Below are positions 54,844 to 63,821 of a stretch of DNA of 64,000 nucleotides, piece after piece; position 1 is the stretch's first letter, and every line of letters begins with the position of its first letter. Both the position numbers and the translations under genes were made by a program. Source of the DNA: Lactonifactor sp. BIOML-A5 (lineage in GTDB: Bacteria; Bacillota; Clostridia; Lachnospirales; Lachnospiraceae). The stretch is taken from assembly GCF_009677585.1 (NCBI RefSeq), contig NZ_WKYV01000001.1, forward strand, positions 67,001-131,000, read 5' to 3'. The notes below the pieces were generated by a model. The model was not told the DNA's origin, did not search any database, and saw nothing but the letters and a program-made list of their open reading frames with translations.

Positions 54844-55749
54844 CTAAATTAAGGCCGCTATTTTACGTTCTCTCCGGTCAAAATAGTATACATGATCTGA
54901 GAGTATCTCTGTAGGTTCCACATGGGAGGCATTCACCTCCCGCACCATTGCAGACAGTTCTGAAGGGGAATATTCCCCGGAATCGGGGATTAGAATACAT
55001 TCGTGAATACTGCTGGGCAGTATATAAAAGCTGGCCTTTAGAATACGGCCGATATGATTCAAAAGCTCTGGGTACAGGAGACAGGAAGCTCCGTAATACT
55101 TATCCTCATTTGTAAGTATAAACATGCCGTCGTCCGCCATGTCAGAATCATCTGCGGGTGCTTCCCAATCAGAATCCTCCTCCAGGAGAGCTTGTATCAT
55201 CTCCCCCATCCCCCGAAAGGTATACGGGAGTTTTTCAGGGGTATTGCGGTTTGCTGACTGAAAAAGCTCTTCTTTTGTGATCTTCCAGTGTTCCAGATTG
55301 TTGTTGTGAATCAGTACTGTAGCGCCGGAGAGAGAGGTTTCCTCCAGACGGTAGTAAAAGGCTACTGCCAAGTCCATATAAGGGTAATGAGGAATTCTCT
55401 CCAGCAGTTCTTTGTTTTTTTCATAATTTATTAGTTTATAATAAATCTGATCTTTCACTTTTTGATAATCACCGAAAGCCTCCATGGAGATATCAGATAC
55501 ATTCCCCAAAAGATACTGCCTTCTTATCTCCCGTACAACCTTGTAGAATTCCAGCCCGCCCTCGAAGGCTTCGTAGTAGGGATCCAGGTAAATCACGGGC
55601 GCTATCCTTTCCTCCTTCTTTCTGATAGAAATCCCCTGGCAACATACGCCATTATTCTTCTGGACCTGCTGAAGCGTAATACTCACCTCCTCTCCCATCT
55701 CTTGGCAGAGGGCATCTCTGAGCCGGAGTCTGAATGTTTTGTAATCCAA
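54844..55749 (-). CDS. DUF5688 family protein
   Basis: A 301-residue cytoplasmic protein without a signal peptide. It matches the DUF5688 family, common in Lachnospiraceae, with an N-terminal region like EEVSITLQQVQKNNGV and ending YFDRRERKIAAL. The function is unknown; these genes are often multi-copy and near the tail of unrelated operons. The start is TTG (55747-55749) with AAAGGATG 5 bases upstream. Confidence 0.85.
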   Translation of the reverse strand: MDYKTFRLRLRDALCQEMGEEVSITLQQVQKNNGVCCQGISIRKKEERIAPVIYLDPYYEAFEGGLEFYKVVREIRRQYLLGNVSDISMEAFGDYQKVKDQIYYKLINYEKNKELLERIPHYPYMDLAVAFYYRLEETSLSGATVLIHNNNLEHWKITKEELFQSANRNTPEKLPYTFRGMGEMIQALLEEDSDWEAPADDSDMADDGMFILTNEDKYYGASCLLYPELLNHIGRILKASFYILPSSIHECILIPDSGEYSPSELSAMVREVNASHVEPTEILSDHVYYFDRRERKIAALI

Positions 55750-55923
55750 ATAATCATCCTTTCTGTAGATTTTTTATTTTTATACGGCTTTTTTCTGCAG
55801 TGTACCCTGATTGCGCACACGTCCGAAGCAATGAATGCATGAAAAGAAAGCCATAGAAAAACCATAGCCGATAGATCTGTATTTACTTCTTTTTATTATG
55901 GGAACTGGTGCACGAATGTGCCT

Positions 55924-55957
55924 GAAAAAAGGACCCGCCGCTTATGACACGGCGGGT
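55924..55957 (-). terminator. Terminator of the citrate synthase-efp series
   Basis: ACCCGCCG / CGGCGGGT with a nine-base loop, followed by CCTTTTTT on the minus strand, directly after the efp stop. Confidence 0.9.
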
Positions 55958-55967
55958 AATCATGCTG

Positions 55968-56525
55968 TTATACGCGTGAAAGATATTCGCCAGATCTGGT
56001 ATCAATCTTAATCTTGTCTCCCTGATCCACAAACAGAGGCACATATACCACAGCTCCAGTCTCAACTGTAGCAGGCTTTGTAGCTCCCTGTGCAGTATCT
56101 CCCTTAAAGCCCGGTTCTGTTTCTGTAATCTCCAGTTCAACAAACAGCGGAGGCTCAACAGCGAATACGTTGCCATTATAAGAACATACCTTCACCATCT
56201 CATTTTCTTTTACAAATTTTAATGCATCTCCGATATCGTCAGCGTTTAATGCAATCTGATCATATGTCTCCACATTCATAAAGTGGAATAAGTCACCATC
56301 AGAATACAGATATTGCATATCAACACGATCAATGTGCGCCTGAGGGAACTTCTCAGTAGGTCTGAAAGTTTTTTCCACAACTCCGCCATTGATAATATTT
56401 TTTAACTTTGTTCTAACAAACGCAGCACCTTTTCCTGGTTTTACATGCTGAAATTCGATAATTTGAACGACATTACCATCAATCTCTAATGTAATACCAT
56501 TTCTAAAATCTCCTGCTGAAATCAT
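55968..56525 (-). CDS. efp: Elongation factor P
   Basis: A 185-residue protein of full family length from ATG 56523-56525, with AAGGAGG 9 bases upstream; a start 39 bases earlier would lie before that site. It relieves ribosome stalling at polyproline. The modified loop reads [13 protein letters not shown], with Lys at the tip (about residue 32) as in Firmicutes EF-P. All three beta-barrel domains are present, ending [11 protein letters not shown]. It is the last gene of the series, 71 bases after aroK. Confidence 0.97.
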   Translation of the reverse strand: MISAGDFRNGITLEIDGNVVQIIEFQHVKPGKGAAFVRTKLKNIINGGVVEKTFRPTEKFPQAHIDRVDMQYLYSDGDLFHFMNVETYDQIALNADDIGDALKFVKENEMVKVCSYNGNVFAVEPPLFVELEITETEPGFKGDTAQGATKPATVETGAVVYVPLFVDQGDKIKIDTRSGEYLSRV

Positions 56526-56596
56526 ATAGATATTCCTCCTTAATCGTACCTCAGGAAAATCCAAATATTTTCCCGCTATCTTACATTCTATAATAC

Positions 56597-57103
56597 CTAA
56601 TCTAAATTTTCAACTATTTTCTCAATAATCTTTCCAAAGGACTGTCTGCTGGTGTCGACTTCCAGGTCCGCCGCTTCCCGGTAAGCCTCCTCTCTTTCCT
56701 CCATTAATGAGATGATCTTCTTCCGGAGATCACCGCCCTGAAGCATAGGTCTTGAAGTGTCTGTCTCCAGCCTTTCCGCCAGAACATCCACAGTAGCAGT
56801 CAAAAAAATCACTTTCCCCATGTTTCTAAGGTACGGCTTATTCTGGGACTGCACAGGGAGTCCGCCGCCCACGGATATGACACAGGGGCTGCTCGTCTCT
56901 GAAAGCTCTTTTATGGCCTCTGTCTCCAGCTGCCTGAAATACGTCTCTCCAAATCCTGCGAAAATATCACTCACAGACATTCCCATTTTCTGTTCAATCA
57001 TTTCATCTGTATCTACAAAAGTGAGGTCCAGACGTTTTGCAAGCCTTTTTCCTACGGAGGTCTTCCCGCACCCCATAAAACCAATCAGCACTATGTGATT
57101 CAC
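56597..57103 (-). CDS. aroK: Shikimate kinase
   Basis: A 168-residue enzyme with Walker [12 protein letters not shown], the shikimate-binding DTD motif ([10 protein letters not shown]), the Arg in [13 protein letters not shown], and the lid Arg in TSRPML. It phosphorylates shikimate in aromatic amino-acid synthesis. It starts one base after the YqeG-like gene stop. Confidence 0.96.
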   Translation of the reverse strand: MNHIVLIGFMGCGKTSVGKRLAKRLDLTFVDTDEMIEQKMGMSVSDIFAGFGETYFRQLETEAIKELSETSSPCVISVGGGLPVQSQNKPYLRNMGKVIFLTATVDVLAERLETDTSRPMLQGGDLRKKIISLMEEREEAYREAADLEVDTSRQSFGKIIEKIVENLD

Positions 57104-57104
57104 T

Positions 57105-57605
57105 TTATATTCCTCTTTTCTTTTTGTAAAAATATAGCACTATTTTCTCCAGATACCGTTTCAGCACAATCTGTATCTCCTCCCTGGGATGTATGGGCTG
57201 CACTAAAACGGTGGGGATTCCGGCTCTTTTTGCGCCATAGATATCTGTAAAGAGCTGATCACCGATAAATAACGTATTTGTCTGATTGGTCCCCAGCAGT
57301 TTCATGGCTCTGAGATAATTCTTTGGGGAGGGTTTGTGGGCATTCTCTATAAATTTGACCTGTACCTGTTCATTAAAAGATGCTACTCTCTCCCGCCGAT
57401 TGTTTGAGATCAGACAGCAGCCGAATCCCAATTCCTTTAGATGGGAAAAAAGCTCCATGGCTCTTTTGTCCGCCGGCGCTCCATGAGGCACCAGTGTATT
57501 GTCAATATCAAAAAGCAGCCCCCGGTATCCTTCCCGGTACAAGCGGTCAAAATCTATCTTATAGGCAGATTCCAGATATTCATCCGGATAAAATTTTTCA
57601 AACAT
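57105..57605 (-). CDS. YqeG-family HAD phosphatase
   Basis: A 166-residue HAD IIIA protein with motif I LLFDIDNTLV, motif II ISNN, motif III Lys in AHKPSPK, and motif IV IGDQLFTDIYGA. The family includes bacterial YqeG and mitochondrial Gep4 (phosphatidylglycerophosphate phosphatase). A PGP phosphatase role would fit phospholipid synthesis, but the bacterial substrate is not certain. It is tightly packed between the EamA transporter and aroK genes. Confidence 0.93.
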   Translation of the reverse strand: MFEKFYPDEYLESAYKIDFDRLYREGYRGLLFDIDNTLVPHGAPADKRAMELFSHLKELGFGCCLISNNRRERVASFNEQVQVKFIENAHKPSPKNYLRAMKLLGTNQTNTLFIGDQLFTDIYGAKRAGIPTVLVQPIHPREEIQIVLKRYLEKIVLYFYKKKRGI

Positions 57606-57607
57606 AT

Positions 57608-58522
57608 CTATTCCTCCGTCTTTCTCTCCCTCACGACCGGCATTCTCAAAAATTCCAACTTCGTCTCAGCCGTAATAACTGCGGCAAAAAGCAGCAGACA
57701 TCCCACGATCATTCTGCCTGTCATTATCTCTCCCAAAAGCAGAACCGAAAACAGGACTCCGAATACGGATTCCATAGATAAAAGAAGGGATGCTGTGTTG
57801 GGTGTCGTATATTTCTGGCAGACATTCTGAAGGAGAAATGCCAGCATGGTGCTCAGTACGCCGAGATACAGCATCCCGATGATAATGTCTTTTTGGAATG
57901 CCCCTGCAGGGAATCCCCCGTCCATAACCGGAGATACTATCCACGAAAAAATCGCTGCAAACCCCAGCTGCAGAATGGTAAGAACTACAGGATCCTGCTT
58001 TTCCGTGTACCGATCAATATAAATCATATGAAGCGCATACCCGAATCCACAGATTAAGGTAAGCACATCACCTATATTCATGGTCAAATCGCCTTTCAGC
58101 GACAGCATTCCAATCCCCACAATGGCAAGGAATGCCGCAGCAATACAGAATGCATCCGGCTTTTTATGATTCATCATCCAATGTAAAAAAGGGACAATTA
58201 CCACATAAACTGTAGTTAAAAAAGCATTCTTACCCGCTGTTGTATAGTCACATCCTATTGTCTGCAGAAGATAACTCATAAATAGAAGGAACCCTAACAC
58301 AGCTCCTTCTTTTATTATTTTCCTATTTAGAAACTTTAGACGCTTCCAAAAAATAGCTGCCAGGAGTACGGCAGCGATGGTAAAACGAAATGCCAGCATA
58401 TAAGAGGCTGGTATCAGATCCAGGGAGTTTTTCACTACCACAAATGCAAATCCCCAGATAATTGCTGTTCCCAAAAGCCCAAAGCTGGCTAAAACTTGTA
58501 TTTTCTTATCTGTTGTACTCAC
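57608..58522 (-). CDS. EamA/DMT-family transporter
   Basis: A 304-residue membrane protein with ten predicted helices in two EamA halves (ATIIWGFAFVVVK; SLLLSMESVFGVLFSVLLLGE). DMT exporters move amino acids, nucleosides and other metabolites; the substrate cannot be predicted. It ends two bases before the YqeG-like gene starts. Confidence 0.94.
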   Translation of the reverse strand: MSTTDKKIQVLASFGLLGTAIIWGFAFVVVKNSLDLIPASYMLAFRFTIAAVLLAAIFWKRLKFLNRKIIKEGAVLGFLLFMSYLLQTIGCDYTTAGKNAFLTTVYVVIVPFLHWMMNHKKPDAFCIAAAFLAIVGIGMLSLKGDLTMNIGDVLTLICGFGYALHMIYIDRYTEKQDPVVLTILQLGFAAIFSWIVSPVMDGGFPAGAFQKDIIIGMLYLGVLSTMLAFLLQNVCQKYTTPNTASLLLSMESVFGVLFSVLLLGEIMTGRMIVGCLLLFAAVITAETKLEFLRMPVVRERKTEE

Positions 58523-58548
58523 AATACTTTTCCTGTCCTTATTTCCTT

Positions 58549-59409
58549 CTATTTCTCCAAAAAATCCTTCATGGCTTCAAACTGTTCTTTCATTGTATCA
58601 TAACCATGCTGATAAAACTCTATAAGATGTTCATACTTTTGTTCCGTTCTGGATACTGGTTTTACAGAGGGGCGTACCACGAAAACTTTTCCCTCTCTCT
58701 CCCATTTTTCAATATACTCCAATGTCCTGTTATACCGATCCGCACGGGAGAATATCGTTCGAATCAGATTTGGATACCCGGAGTAGGCTGCCACATACAG
58801 GCTTTTGCTTTTTTTTAGATTTCTTTTTCTGTAGCCGTAATTCCTTGTGAGAATAATGACATTCTTTTTATGTCCTGTTTTCAGGGAATGTATAATGGGA
58901 ATAGAATCCGCCAATCCGCCGTCCAGATAAGGAATGCCGTCTACGGTGACCATAGGGCTTGCCAGAGGAATGCTGCTGGAAGCTCTGCATATTTTCATAA
59001 GTCTTTCCTTTTTTACCGTCTCATTCAGATACTCAGCTTTACCTGTGATACAATTGGTAACCACCAGTTCGCACTGAAGAGAAGACTGAAAGTACGTATC
59101 GTAATCAAAAGGATAGATTTCATTGGGATATTTATCGAAAATCATGTCCATATCAAAGAGACTTCTGTTTTTAATTGTCTTTTTCAAGTCAAAATAACGA
59201 TTTTCTTTCTCTTTGTGTATCATACAGTCTTTCGTCCTGCCCGCCTGCCTTGACACATAGTCTACGGCATTGCAGGCGCCGGCAGAGACTCCTGCAATAT
59301 AAGGAATATAGTAATCCTGTTCCATAAGATAATCCAGGGCCCCGGAAGTAAAGACGCCTCTTGTGGCGCCTCCTTCCAATACAAGACCTGAACCTTTTTT
59401 TGCTGTCAT
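58549..59409 (-). CDS. Patatin-like phospholipase family protein
   Basis: About 286 residues from ATG 59407-59409 with AGGAG 10 bases upstream. The patatin fold is clear: oxyanion loop EGGATRGVF, nucleophile GVSAG, and the dyad Asp in YLDGGLADSIP. No signal peptide is visible, so it probably acts on membrane lipids from inside. It follows citrate synthase by 16 bases. The in vivo substrate is unknown. Confidence 0.92.
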   Translation of the reverse strand: MTAKKGSGLVLEGGATRGVFTSGALDYLMEQDYYIPYIAGVSAGACNAVDYVSRQAGRTKDCMIHKEKENRYFDLKKTIKNRSLFDMDMIFDKYPNEIYPFDYDTYFQSSLQCELVVTNCITGKAEYLNETVKKERLMKICRASSSIPLASPMVTVDGIPYLDGGLADSIPIIHSLKTGHKKNVIILTRNYGYRKRNLKKSKSLYVAAYSGYPNLIRTIFSRADRYNRTLEYIEKWEREGKVFVVRPSVKPVSRTEQKYEHLIEFYQHGYDTMKEQFEAMKDFLEK

Positions 59410-59425
59410 ATTTATACGTCTCCTA

Positions 59426-60790
59426 TTATTTTCTGTCATGCAGCGGGGTATACGCCTGTTCCGGCATAACGCTCTTATAAGCCGGCCGTATAATTTTGTC
59501 TGTGTTGATCAGCTCCTCCATCCTGTGAGCACTCCATCCTACAATACGTGCGATGGCAAACATAGGGGTATAGAGCTCCAACGGAAGATTCAGCATACTG
59601 TAGACAAATCCGCTGTAAAAGTCTACATTGGCGCTTACACCTTTATATATATGGCGTTCCTCAGCAATTACCTGTGGGGCAAGGCGCTCTACCATAGAAT
59701 ACAGGCCGTAATCCTTATTCCTGCCTTTTTCTTTTGCCAGCTTCTCTACGAAGCCCTTAAATATCTGAGCTCTCGGATCAGAAATAGAATATACCGCATG
59801 ACCCATACCATAGATAAGCCCTCGTTTGTCAAAGGCCTCCCTGTGGAGAAGTTTTACCAGATAATTTCTGACTTCGTCCTCGTCCTTCCAGTCATGCACA
59901 TGCTTTTTCATATCATCAAACATGCTGACTACCTTAATATTTGCTCCGCCGTGTTTCGGACCTTTTAAGGAACCTAATGCTGCGGCTATGGTAGAATACG
60001 TATCCGTGCCGGAGGAAGAAACCACATGGGTTGTAAAGGTAGAGTTATTACCGCCGCCATGTTCCATATGGAGAACCAGGGCAAGATCCAGAATAGTTGC
60101 TTCCAGAGGTGTATACTCTTTATCCGGCCTCAGCATTAACAGGATGTTCTCTGCAGTTGACAGTTCCTTTGCGGGATGGTGAATGAAAAGGCTTTTATCC
60201 TTATTATAATGCTGGTGGGCCTGGTATCCATATACGGAAAGCATGGGAAATACACTGATGAGATTGATACATTGACGAAGTACGTTTGGAAGAGAGATAT
60301 CTTCCGGATTCTTATCGTAGGAATATAAAGTGAGAACGCTTCTGGACAGAGTATTCATCATATCCCTGCTTGGTGCTTTCATAATTACATCTCTGACAAA
60401 ATTTCTGGGCAGAGAGCGCTGGGCTGCCAGCATCTTTTTAAATTCTTCCAGTTGAGTTTCTGTGGGCAGAACACCGAACAGAAGCAGATACGTTACTTCC
60501 TCAAAACCAAACCGCTTCTCCTGAAGAAATCCCCGGGTTAAGTCGTAGATGTTAATGCCTCTGTAATATAACTCTCCCTCACAGGGAACAGACTCACCAT
60601 CTACTTCTTTATATGCCTGTATATTGGAAATCTGTGTCAAACCTGCCAGTACACCTTTTCCGTTCAAGTCGCGGAGTCCGCGCTTCACATCGTACTTTCC
60701 ATATAGAGAAACGTCCATTTTACTGTTATCCAGGCAAATCTGTGTCAATTCTTCTAGCTGTGGTGTCACCTTCATATTAAATGCTGCCAT
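59426..60790 (-). CDS. Citrate synthase
   Basis: A 454-residue type I-like citrate synthase. The catalytic residues are visible: His in LHMEHGGGNN, His in YGMGHAVYSISDPRA, and Asp in SANVDFYSG. It condenses acetyl-CoA and oxaloacetate, supplying 2-oxoglutarate/glutamate in a fermenter without a full TCA cycle. Lachnospiraceae commonly carry this longer form. It leads a six-gene series down to efp and has a promoter about 60 bases upstream. Confidence 0.95.
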   Translation of the reverse strand: MAAFNMKVTPQLEELTQICLDNSKMDVSLYGKYDVKRGLRDLNGKGVLAGLTQISNIQAYKEVDGESVPCEGELYYRGINIYDLTRGFLQEKRFGFEEVTYLLLFGVLPTETQLEEFKKMLAAQRSLPRNFVRDVIMKAPSRDMMNTLSRSVLTLYSYDKNPEDISLPNVLRQCINLISVFPMLSVYGYQAHQHYNKDKSLFIHHPAKELSTAENILLMLRPDKEYTPLEATILDLALVLHMEHGGGNNSTFTTHVVSSSGTDTYSTIAAALGSLKGPKHGGANIKVVSMFDDMKKHVHDWKDEDEVRNYLVKLLHREAFDKRGLIYGMGHAVYSISDPRAQIFKGFVEKLAKEKGRNKDYGLYSMVERLAPQVIAEERHIYKGVSANVDFYSGFVYSMLNLPLELYTPMFAIARIVGWSAHRMEELINTDKIIRPAYKSVMPEQAYTPLHDRK

Positions 60791-60814
60791 AGTACTTTCT
60801 CCCCTTTCTACTTT

Positions 60815-60836
60815 TTAAAGTATTTTGTATACTTAA
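60815..60836. promoter_or_regulatory. Inverted repeat in the citrate synthase leader
   Basis: TTAAGTAT / ATACTTTAA with a short A-rich centre, between the promoter and ribosome-binding site on the minus strand. It could be an operator; no regulator is assigned. Confidence 0.3.
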
Positions 60837-60847
60837 CGCATTACTAT

Positions 60848-60877
60848 ATTATAGCATTAAAATATAAGGGAGCACAA
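60848..60877 (-). promoter_or_regulatory. Citrate synthase promoter
   Basis: TATAAT (60848-60853) with TTGTGC (60872-60877) 18 bases upstream on the minus strand. Confidence 0.5.
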
Positions 60878-60913
60878 TACAAGGAATTCTAAAATAAATA
60901 TGAACAGCATTCA

Positions 60914-61708
60914 TTATCCCAGTGCCACATCCAGTATCATCATTAAAAGAAATCCGGTCATAACCCCCAAAGTTCCCAGATGAGAGTGTTCATCCAGATT
61001 TGCCTCCGGGATCAATTCCTCTGTCACTACATAGATCATGGCCCCTGCCGCAAATGCCAGAAGCCATGGCATTACTGCCTGGGCTCTCATTGCCAGCATA
61101 GCCGCCAGCACACCTGCTATTGGTTCCACAATTCCCGACATGCTGCCATACAAAAATGCTTTCCACCTGGGCAGCCCCTCCTGTCTGAGAGGCAGTGAGA
61201 TAGCCGCTCCTTCCGGGAAGTTCTGGATGCCGATTCCGACTGCAAGGGCCACAGCAGCTGCAAGAGCTGCCGGATCCGCCCCTTCTGTCACTGCAAGGGC
61301 AAAAGCAACACCCACTGCCATGCCTTCCGGAGCATTGTGAAGTGTAACCGCGAAAACCAGCATAGTCGTACGTTTTAATTTTGCCGGGAGTCCTTCTCTT
61401 GTATTGGAATTCGCATGAATATGTGGGAGAAGCTTATCCATCAGGCAGAGAAATATCCCTCCCAGGGCAAATCCCCCCGCTGCCGGTATCCATCCAATCA
61501 ACCCCATCTCTTCAGCCTGGTCAATGGCCGGAATCAGCAGGGACCACACGGACGCTGCGATCATTACCCCTGCTGCAAATCCAAGAAAGACTCTCTGGTA
61601 CTCCTCTTTCATCTCCTTCCGGAAAAAGAATACTACCGCAGCTCCGAGGCTGGTCATTAAAAATGTAAACCCTGTTCCTCCAAGGGCATAAAGCATTGAT
61701 TGTGCCAA
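60914..61708 (-). CDS. ZIP-family metal transporter
   Basis: A 264-residue membrane protein with eight helices. The metal-binding helices carry HNAPEGMAVGVAF and QNFPEGAAISLPL, and a short His-containing loop (LLPHIHANSN) lies between helices 3 and 4. It imports zinc or a related divalent metal. The start is TTG at 61706-61708, supported by AAAGGAGGT 7 bases upstream. A palindromic AT-rich site lies in its upstream region. Confidence 0.94.
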   Translation of the reverse strand: MAQSMLYALGGTGFTFLMTSLGAAVVFFFRKEMKEEYQRVFLGFAAGVMIAASVWSLLIPAIDQAEEMGLIGWIPAAGGFALGGIFLCLMDKLLPHIHANSNTREGLPAKLKRTTMLVFAVTLHNAPEGMAVGVAFALAVTEGADPAALAAAVALAVGIGIQNFPEGAAISLPLRQEGLPRWKAFLYGSMSGIVEPIAGVLAAMLAMRAQAVMPWLLAFAAGAMIYVVTEELIPEANLDEHSHLGTLGVMTGFLLMMILDVALG

Positions 61709-61751
61709 ATCTTCTACCTCCTTTACGTTAAAGTCTTCTTCATTTTACCAT

Positions 61752-61775
61752 ATCCTATTTTAAAAATATAGGGTA
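61752..61775. promoter_or_regulatory. Possible metal-regulator operator upstream of the ZIP gene
   Basis: ATCCTATTTTAAAAATATAGGGTAT is largely palindromic (CCTATTTT against AAAATATAGG, one extra base), shown here as two halves around a TTTAAAAA centre. Its place near the likely ZIP promoter suggests control by a DtxR/MntR- or Fur-type protein, but no regulator is identified. Confidence 0.3.
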
Positions 61776-61791
61776 TCCCTTTCCTCCGCAA

Positions 61792-61824
61792 ATTGTTAAC
61801 CAAAATAATATAATAGTTGACAAT
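61792..61824 (+). promoter_or_regulatory. BirA-type biotin operator
   Basis: ATTGTTAAC (61792-61800), 15 AT-rich bases, then GTTGACAAT (61816-61824) form the Firmicute BirA inverted repeat. The right half overlaps the -35 box of the bioY promoter. Confidence 0.88.
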
Positions 61825-61845
61825 CTATATTATCTTTTATATAAT
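61817..61845 (+). promoter_or_regulatory. bioY promoter
   Basis: Perfect -35 TTGACA (61817-61822) and -10 TATAAT (61840-61845) at 17-base spacing. Confidence 0.88.
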
Positions 61846-61875
61846 GCTCATAGAAAATGAAAAAGGAGATCACAT

Positions 61876-62430
61876 ATGCCCCAGGAAAAAATAAAATCAC
61901 TCTCTGTGAAAAGCTTAACACTCATAGGCCTTATGACAGCAGTTACCTGTATACTGGGTCCTCTGTCTATTCCCTTACCCTTCAGCCCAGTCCCTATATC
62001 CTTCACAAATCTGGCTATTTATCTGTCTGTCTTTGTTCTGGGGATGAAAAAGGGTACGGTAAGCTATATCGTATATCTATTATTAGGAATGGTTGGTCTT
62101 CCGGTATTCTCAGGATTTACCGGAGGACTTGGAAAACTGGCAGGACCCACCGGAGGATACCTGGCAGGCTTTATTTTTCTGGCCATCATTGCAGGCTTTT
62201 GTGTGGATAAAGGCTATGGAAAACTGGCCTGGGCGGTGCCCGGTATGGCCGCCGGAACCATTGTCTGCTATCTGTTTGGTACACTTTGGCTTTGCATGCA
62301 GGCCAATCTGACTTTTTCAGCAGGCCTTGCCGCGGGAGTAATCCCCTACCTGCCAGGTGACATTGCCAAAATCATCCTGGCCTCACTAGTTGGACCGGCT
62401 TTGCGAAAGGGCGTCCAGCGGCTGCAATAA
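61876..62430 (+). CDS. bioY: Biotin ECF transporter S component BioY
   Basis: A 184-residue membrane protein with about six helices and BioY hallmarks: PISFTNLAIYLSVFVLG, YLLLGMVGLPVFSGFTGGLG and GPTGGYLAGF. It binds biotin and works with the energy-coupling module. No A or T genes are adjacent, so it probably shares a general ECF module encoded elsewhere. AAAAGGAG lies 7 bases before the ATG. The BirA operator upstream predicts repression when biotin is sufficient. Confidence 0.97.
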   Translation: MPQEKIKSLSVKSLTLIGLMTAVTCILGPLSIPLPFSPVPISFTNLAIYLSVFVLGMKKGTVSYIVYLLLGMVGLPVFSGFTGGLGKLAGPTGGYLAGFIFLAIIAGFCVDKGYGKLAWAVPGMAAGTIVCYLFGTLWLCMQANLTFSAGLAAGVIPYLPGDIAKIILASLVGPALRKGVQRLQ

Positions 62431-62476
62431 ATACCTGCCCCCTGCATATACTGATAAAAAACGAAAAGAGTTATGT

Positions 62477-62953
62477 ATGGCTATTTCTTATATTCCAGTC
62501 TATGGAATCATTCAGAATATGGAAAATGTATCCGGGCAGTGCTGCCAGCAGCTGGTTACCCTGCGAACAGAAGAGGGTGTTGTCCGTCTTATGCTGGCCC
62601 CCGATACCTATGTAATAGGTAGCGTCCGCCTGCGTCCGGGTATGTCTGTAGCAGCTTTTTACGACGGCAATGCACCGGTTCCTCTGATTTATCCGCCCCA
62701 GTACCGGGCCTTGATTATGGGACAGCGCAATCCGCTGGAGAATATTGCGGTCAATTTCTTTGACAGCACACTAACTGCCAGCGACGGTTCTCTGAAATTA
62801 AACCCAGGTCCATCCACAGATGTGATCACTTCAAACGGGCAGCGCTTTTCCTGTAGTCTGGCAAACCAGACTTTAATCGTGTACTACCGGGCCACTACCA
62901 GAAGCATACCGCCTCAGACCACACCGAGAAAAATAATCGTTTTATGTAAGTAA
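62477..62953 (+). CDS. Conserved-looking hypothetical protein
   Basis: A 158-residue protein from ATG 62477 (AAAGAG 6 bases upstream). No signal peptide or membrane helix. The sequence is rich in beta strands (VIGSVRLRPGMSVAAFYDG; PVPLIYPPQYRALIMG) and contains a repeated small-beta-barrel pattern, but I recognise no family. It lies 43 bases after bioY in the same direction and ends at a strong terminator, so it may be co-transcribed with bioY. Confidence 0.72.
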   Translation: MAISYIPVYGIIQNMENVSGQCCQQLVTLRTEEGVVRLMLAPDTYVIGSVRLRPGMSVAAFYDGNAPVPLIYPPQYRALIMGQRNPLENIAVNFFDSTLTASDGSLKLNPGPSTDVITSNGQRFSCSLANQTLIVYYRATTRSIPPQTTPRKIIVLCK

Positions 62954-63003
62954 AAAAAGGCGCTGCAAAACCGGCCTTCCAGTCGGTTTTGCAGCGCCTT
63001 TTT
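62952..63003. terminator. Bidirectional terminator
   Basis: AAAAAGGCGCTGCAAAACCG and its complement form a stem of about 20 pairs with an eight-base loop and A/T-runs on both sides. It serves the hypothetical gene on the plus strand and the DUF2325 gene on the minus strand. Confidence 0.93.
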
Positions 63004-63018
63004 ATCCCCTCCCTTGTA

Positions 63019-63300
63019 CTAACCACAGTACCCTTCCAGGATCTGTTCTAAAGCACTTCCGCTGCTGCTGTGGCATCTTATAATTTCAGTGTCATTTCTT
63101 TTCGCCTCATCTACCGCACATTTCACCATTTTGTGAGAAACTGTATTTGTAAACAATACAAATAGATCCGGGGTTCCCACCTGTTTTTTCAGATCCCCTG
63201 CCATCTGGGTAAATACCTTTGCCTTACAATTATATTTTTTGCAAATATTTTTATATCTGGTTGCCATCCTGTCATGGCCTCCTATAATTACAACACTCAT
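63019..63300 (-). CDS. DUF2325 domain protein
   Basis: A 93-residue protein beginning MSVVIIGGHDRM and matching DUF2325 (Rossmann-like, with TNTVSHKMVKCA and RCHSSSGSALE). The family is small and cytoplasmic, with conserved Cys/His that might bind metal; its function is unknown. It begins 11 bases after the flavodoxin stop, so the two are likely co-transcribed. Confidence 0.88.
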   Translation of the reverse strand: MSVVIIGGHDRMATRYKNICKKYNCKAKVFTQMAGDLKKQVGTPDLFVLFTNTVSHKMVKCAVDEAKRNDTEIIRCHSSSGSALEQILEGYCG

Positions 63301-63311
63301 ACACTCCCCCT

Positions 63312-63740
63312 TTATATCCTGGCCAAGGCCTCGCCCATAGCCTTTAAAGCAGCCTCTGCCTCATCATCGGGCTCGTTGTTTGCAATCACGCAGTCGCAGA
63401 CAAAGACTGCTCCGACTTTTTCACACTGACTTTTCCAGTTGTCCATCCACTCGCCAGTTCCCCAGTCATAGGAACCAAACAGTGCGATCTTTTTTCCCCT
63501 GAGCTTTTCCTCCACCGCCTCAAACATGGGCAGAAATTCTGTTTCCTCCAGTTCTTCATCTCCCATAGCCGGGCACCCGAAAGCAATAGCCTCGTACTGG
63601 TCTGCAAGCCCAGATCCGAAGGTTTCCGGTGTAAACACATCCGGCTCAGAGCCTGCCCGGACTGCCCCGGCTTTTACAAAATCAGCCATAGCCTCCGTAT
63701 TACCTGTTCCGCTCCAATATACAATTGCAATTTTACTCAT
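63312..63740 (-). CDS. Flavodoxin
   Basis: A 142-residue flavodoxin from ATG 63738-63740, with AGGAG 8 bases upstream. The FMN phosphate loop reads WSGTGNTEAMA and the 90s loop GSYDWGTGEWMD, both typical of short-chain clostridial flavodoxins. It is a low-potential electron carrier and can replace ferredoxin, for instance with NifJ. It forms a pair with the DUF2325 gene. Confidence 0.95.
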   Translation of the reverse strand: MSKIAIVYWSGTGNTEAMADFVKAGAVRAGSEPDVFTPETFGSGLADQYEAIAFGCPAMGDEELEETEFLPMFEAVEEKLRGKKIALFGSYDWGTGEWMDNWKSQCEKVGAVFVCDCVIANNEPDDEAEAALKAMGEALARI

Positions 63741-63821
63741 AATCACCTCTCCTTTTTTCTATGAAACAATTTATTTTCTAAGAATAACGTTTCTTTTTTC
63801 AGCAGTAAAGGATCTTCTTAA

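Noticed and set aside
55883..56176. A 97-codon minus-strand open frame overlapping efp
   Set aside because: It is a different frame of the efp coding sequence and runs through the efp terminator.
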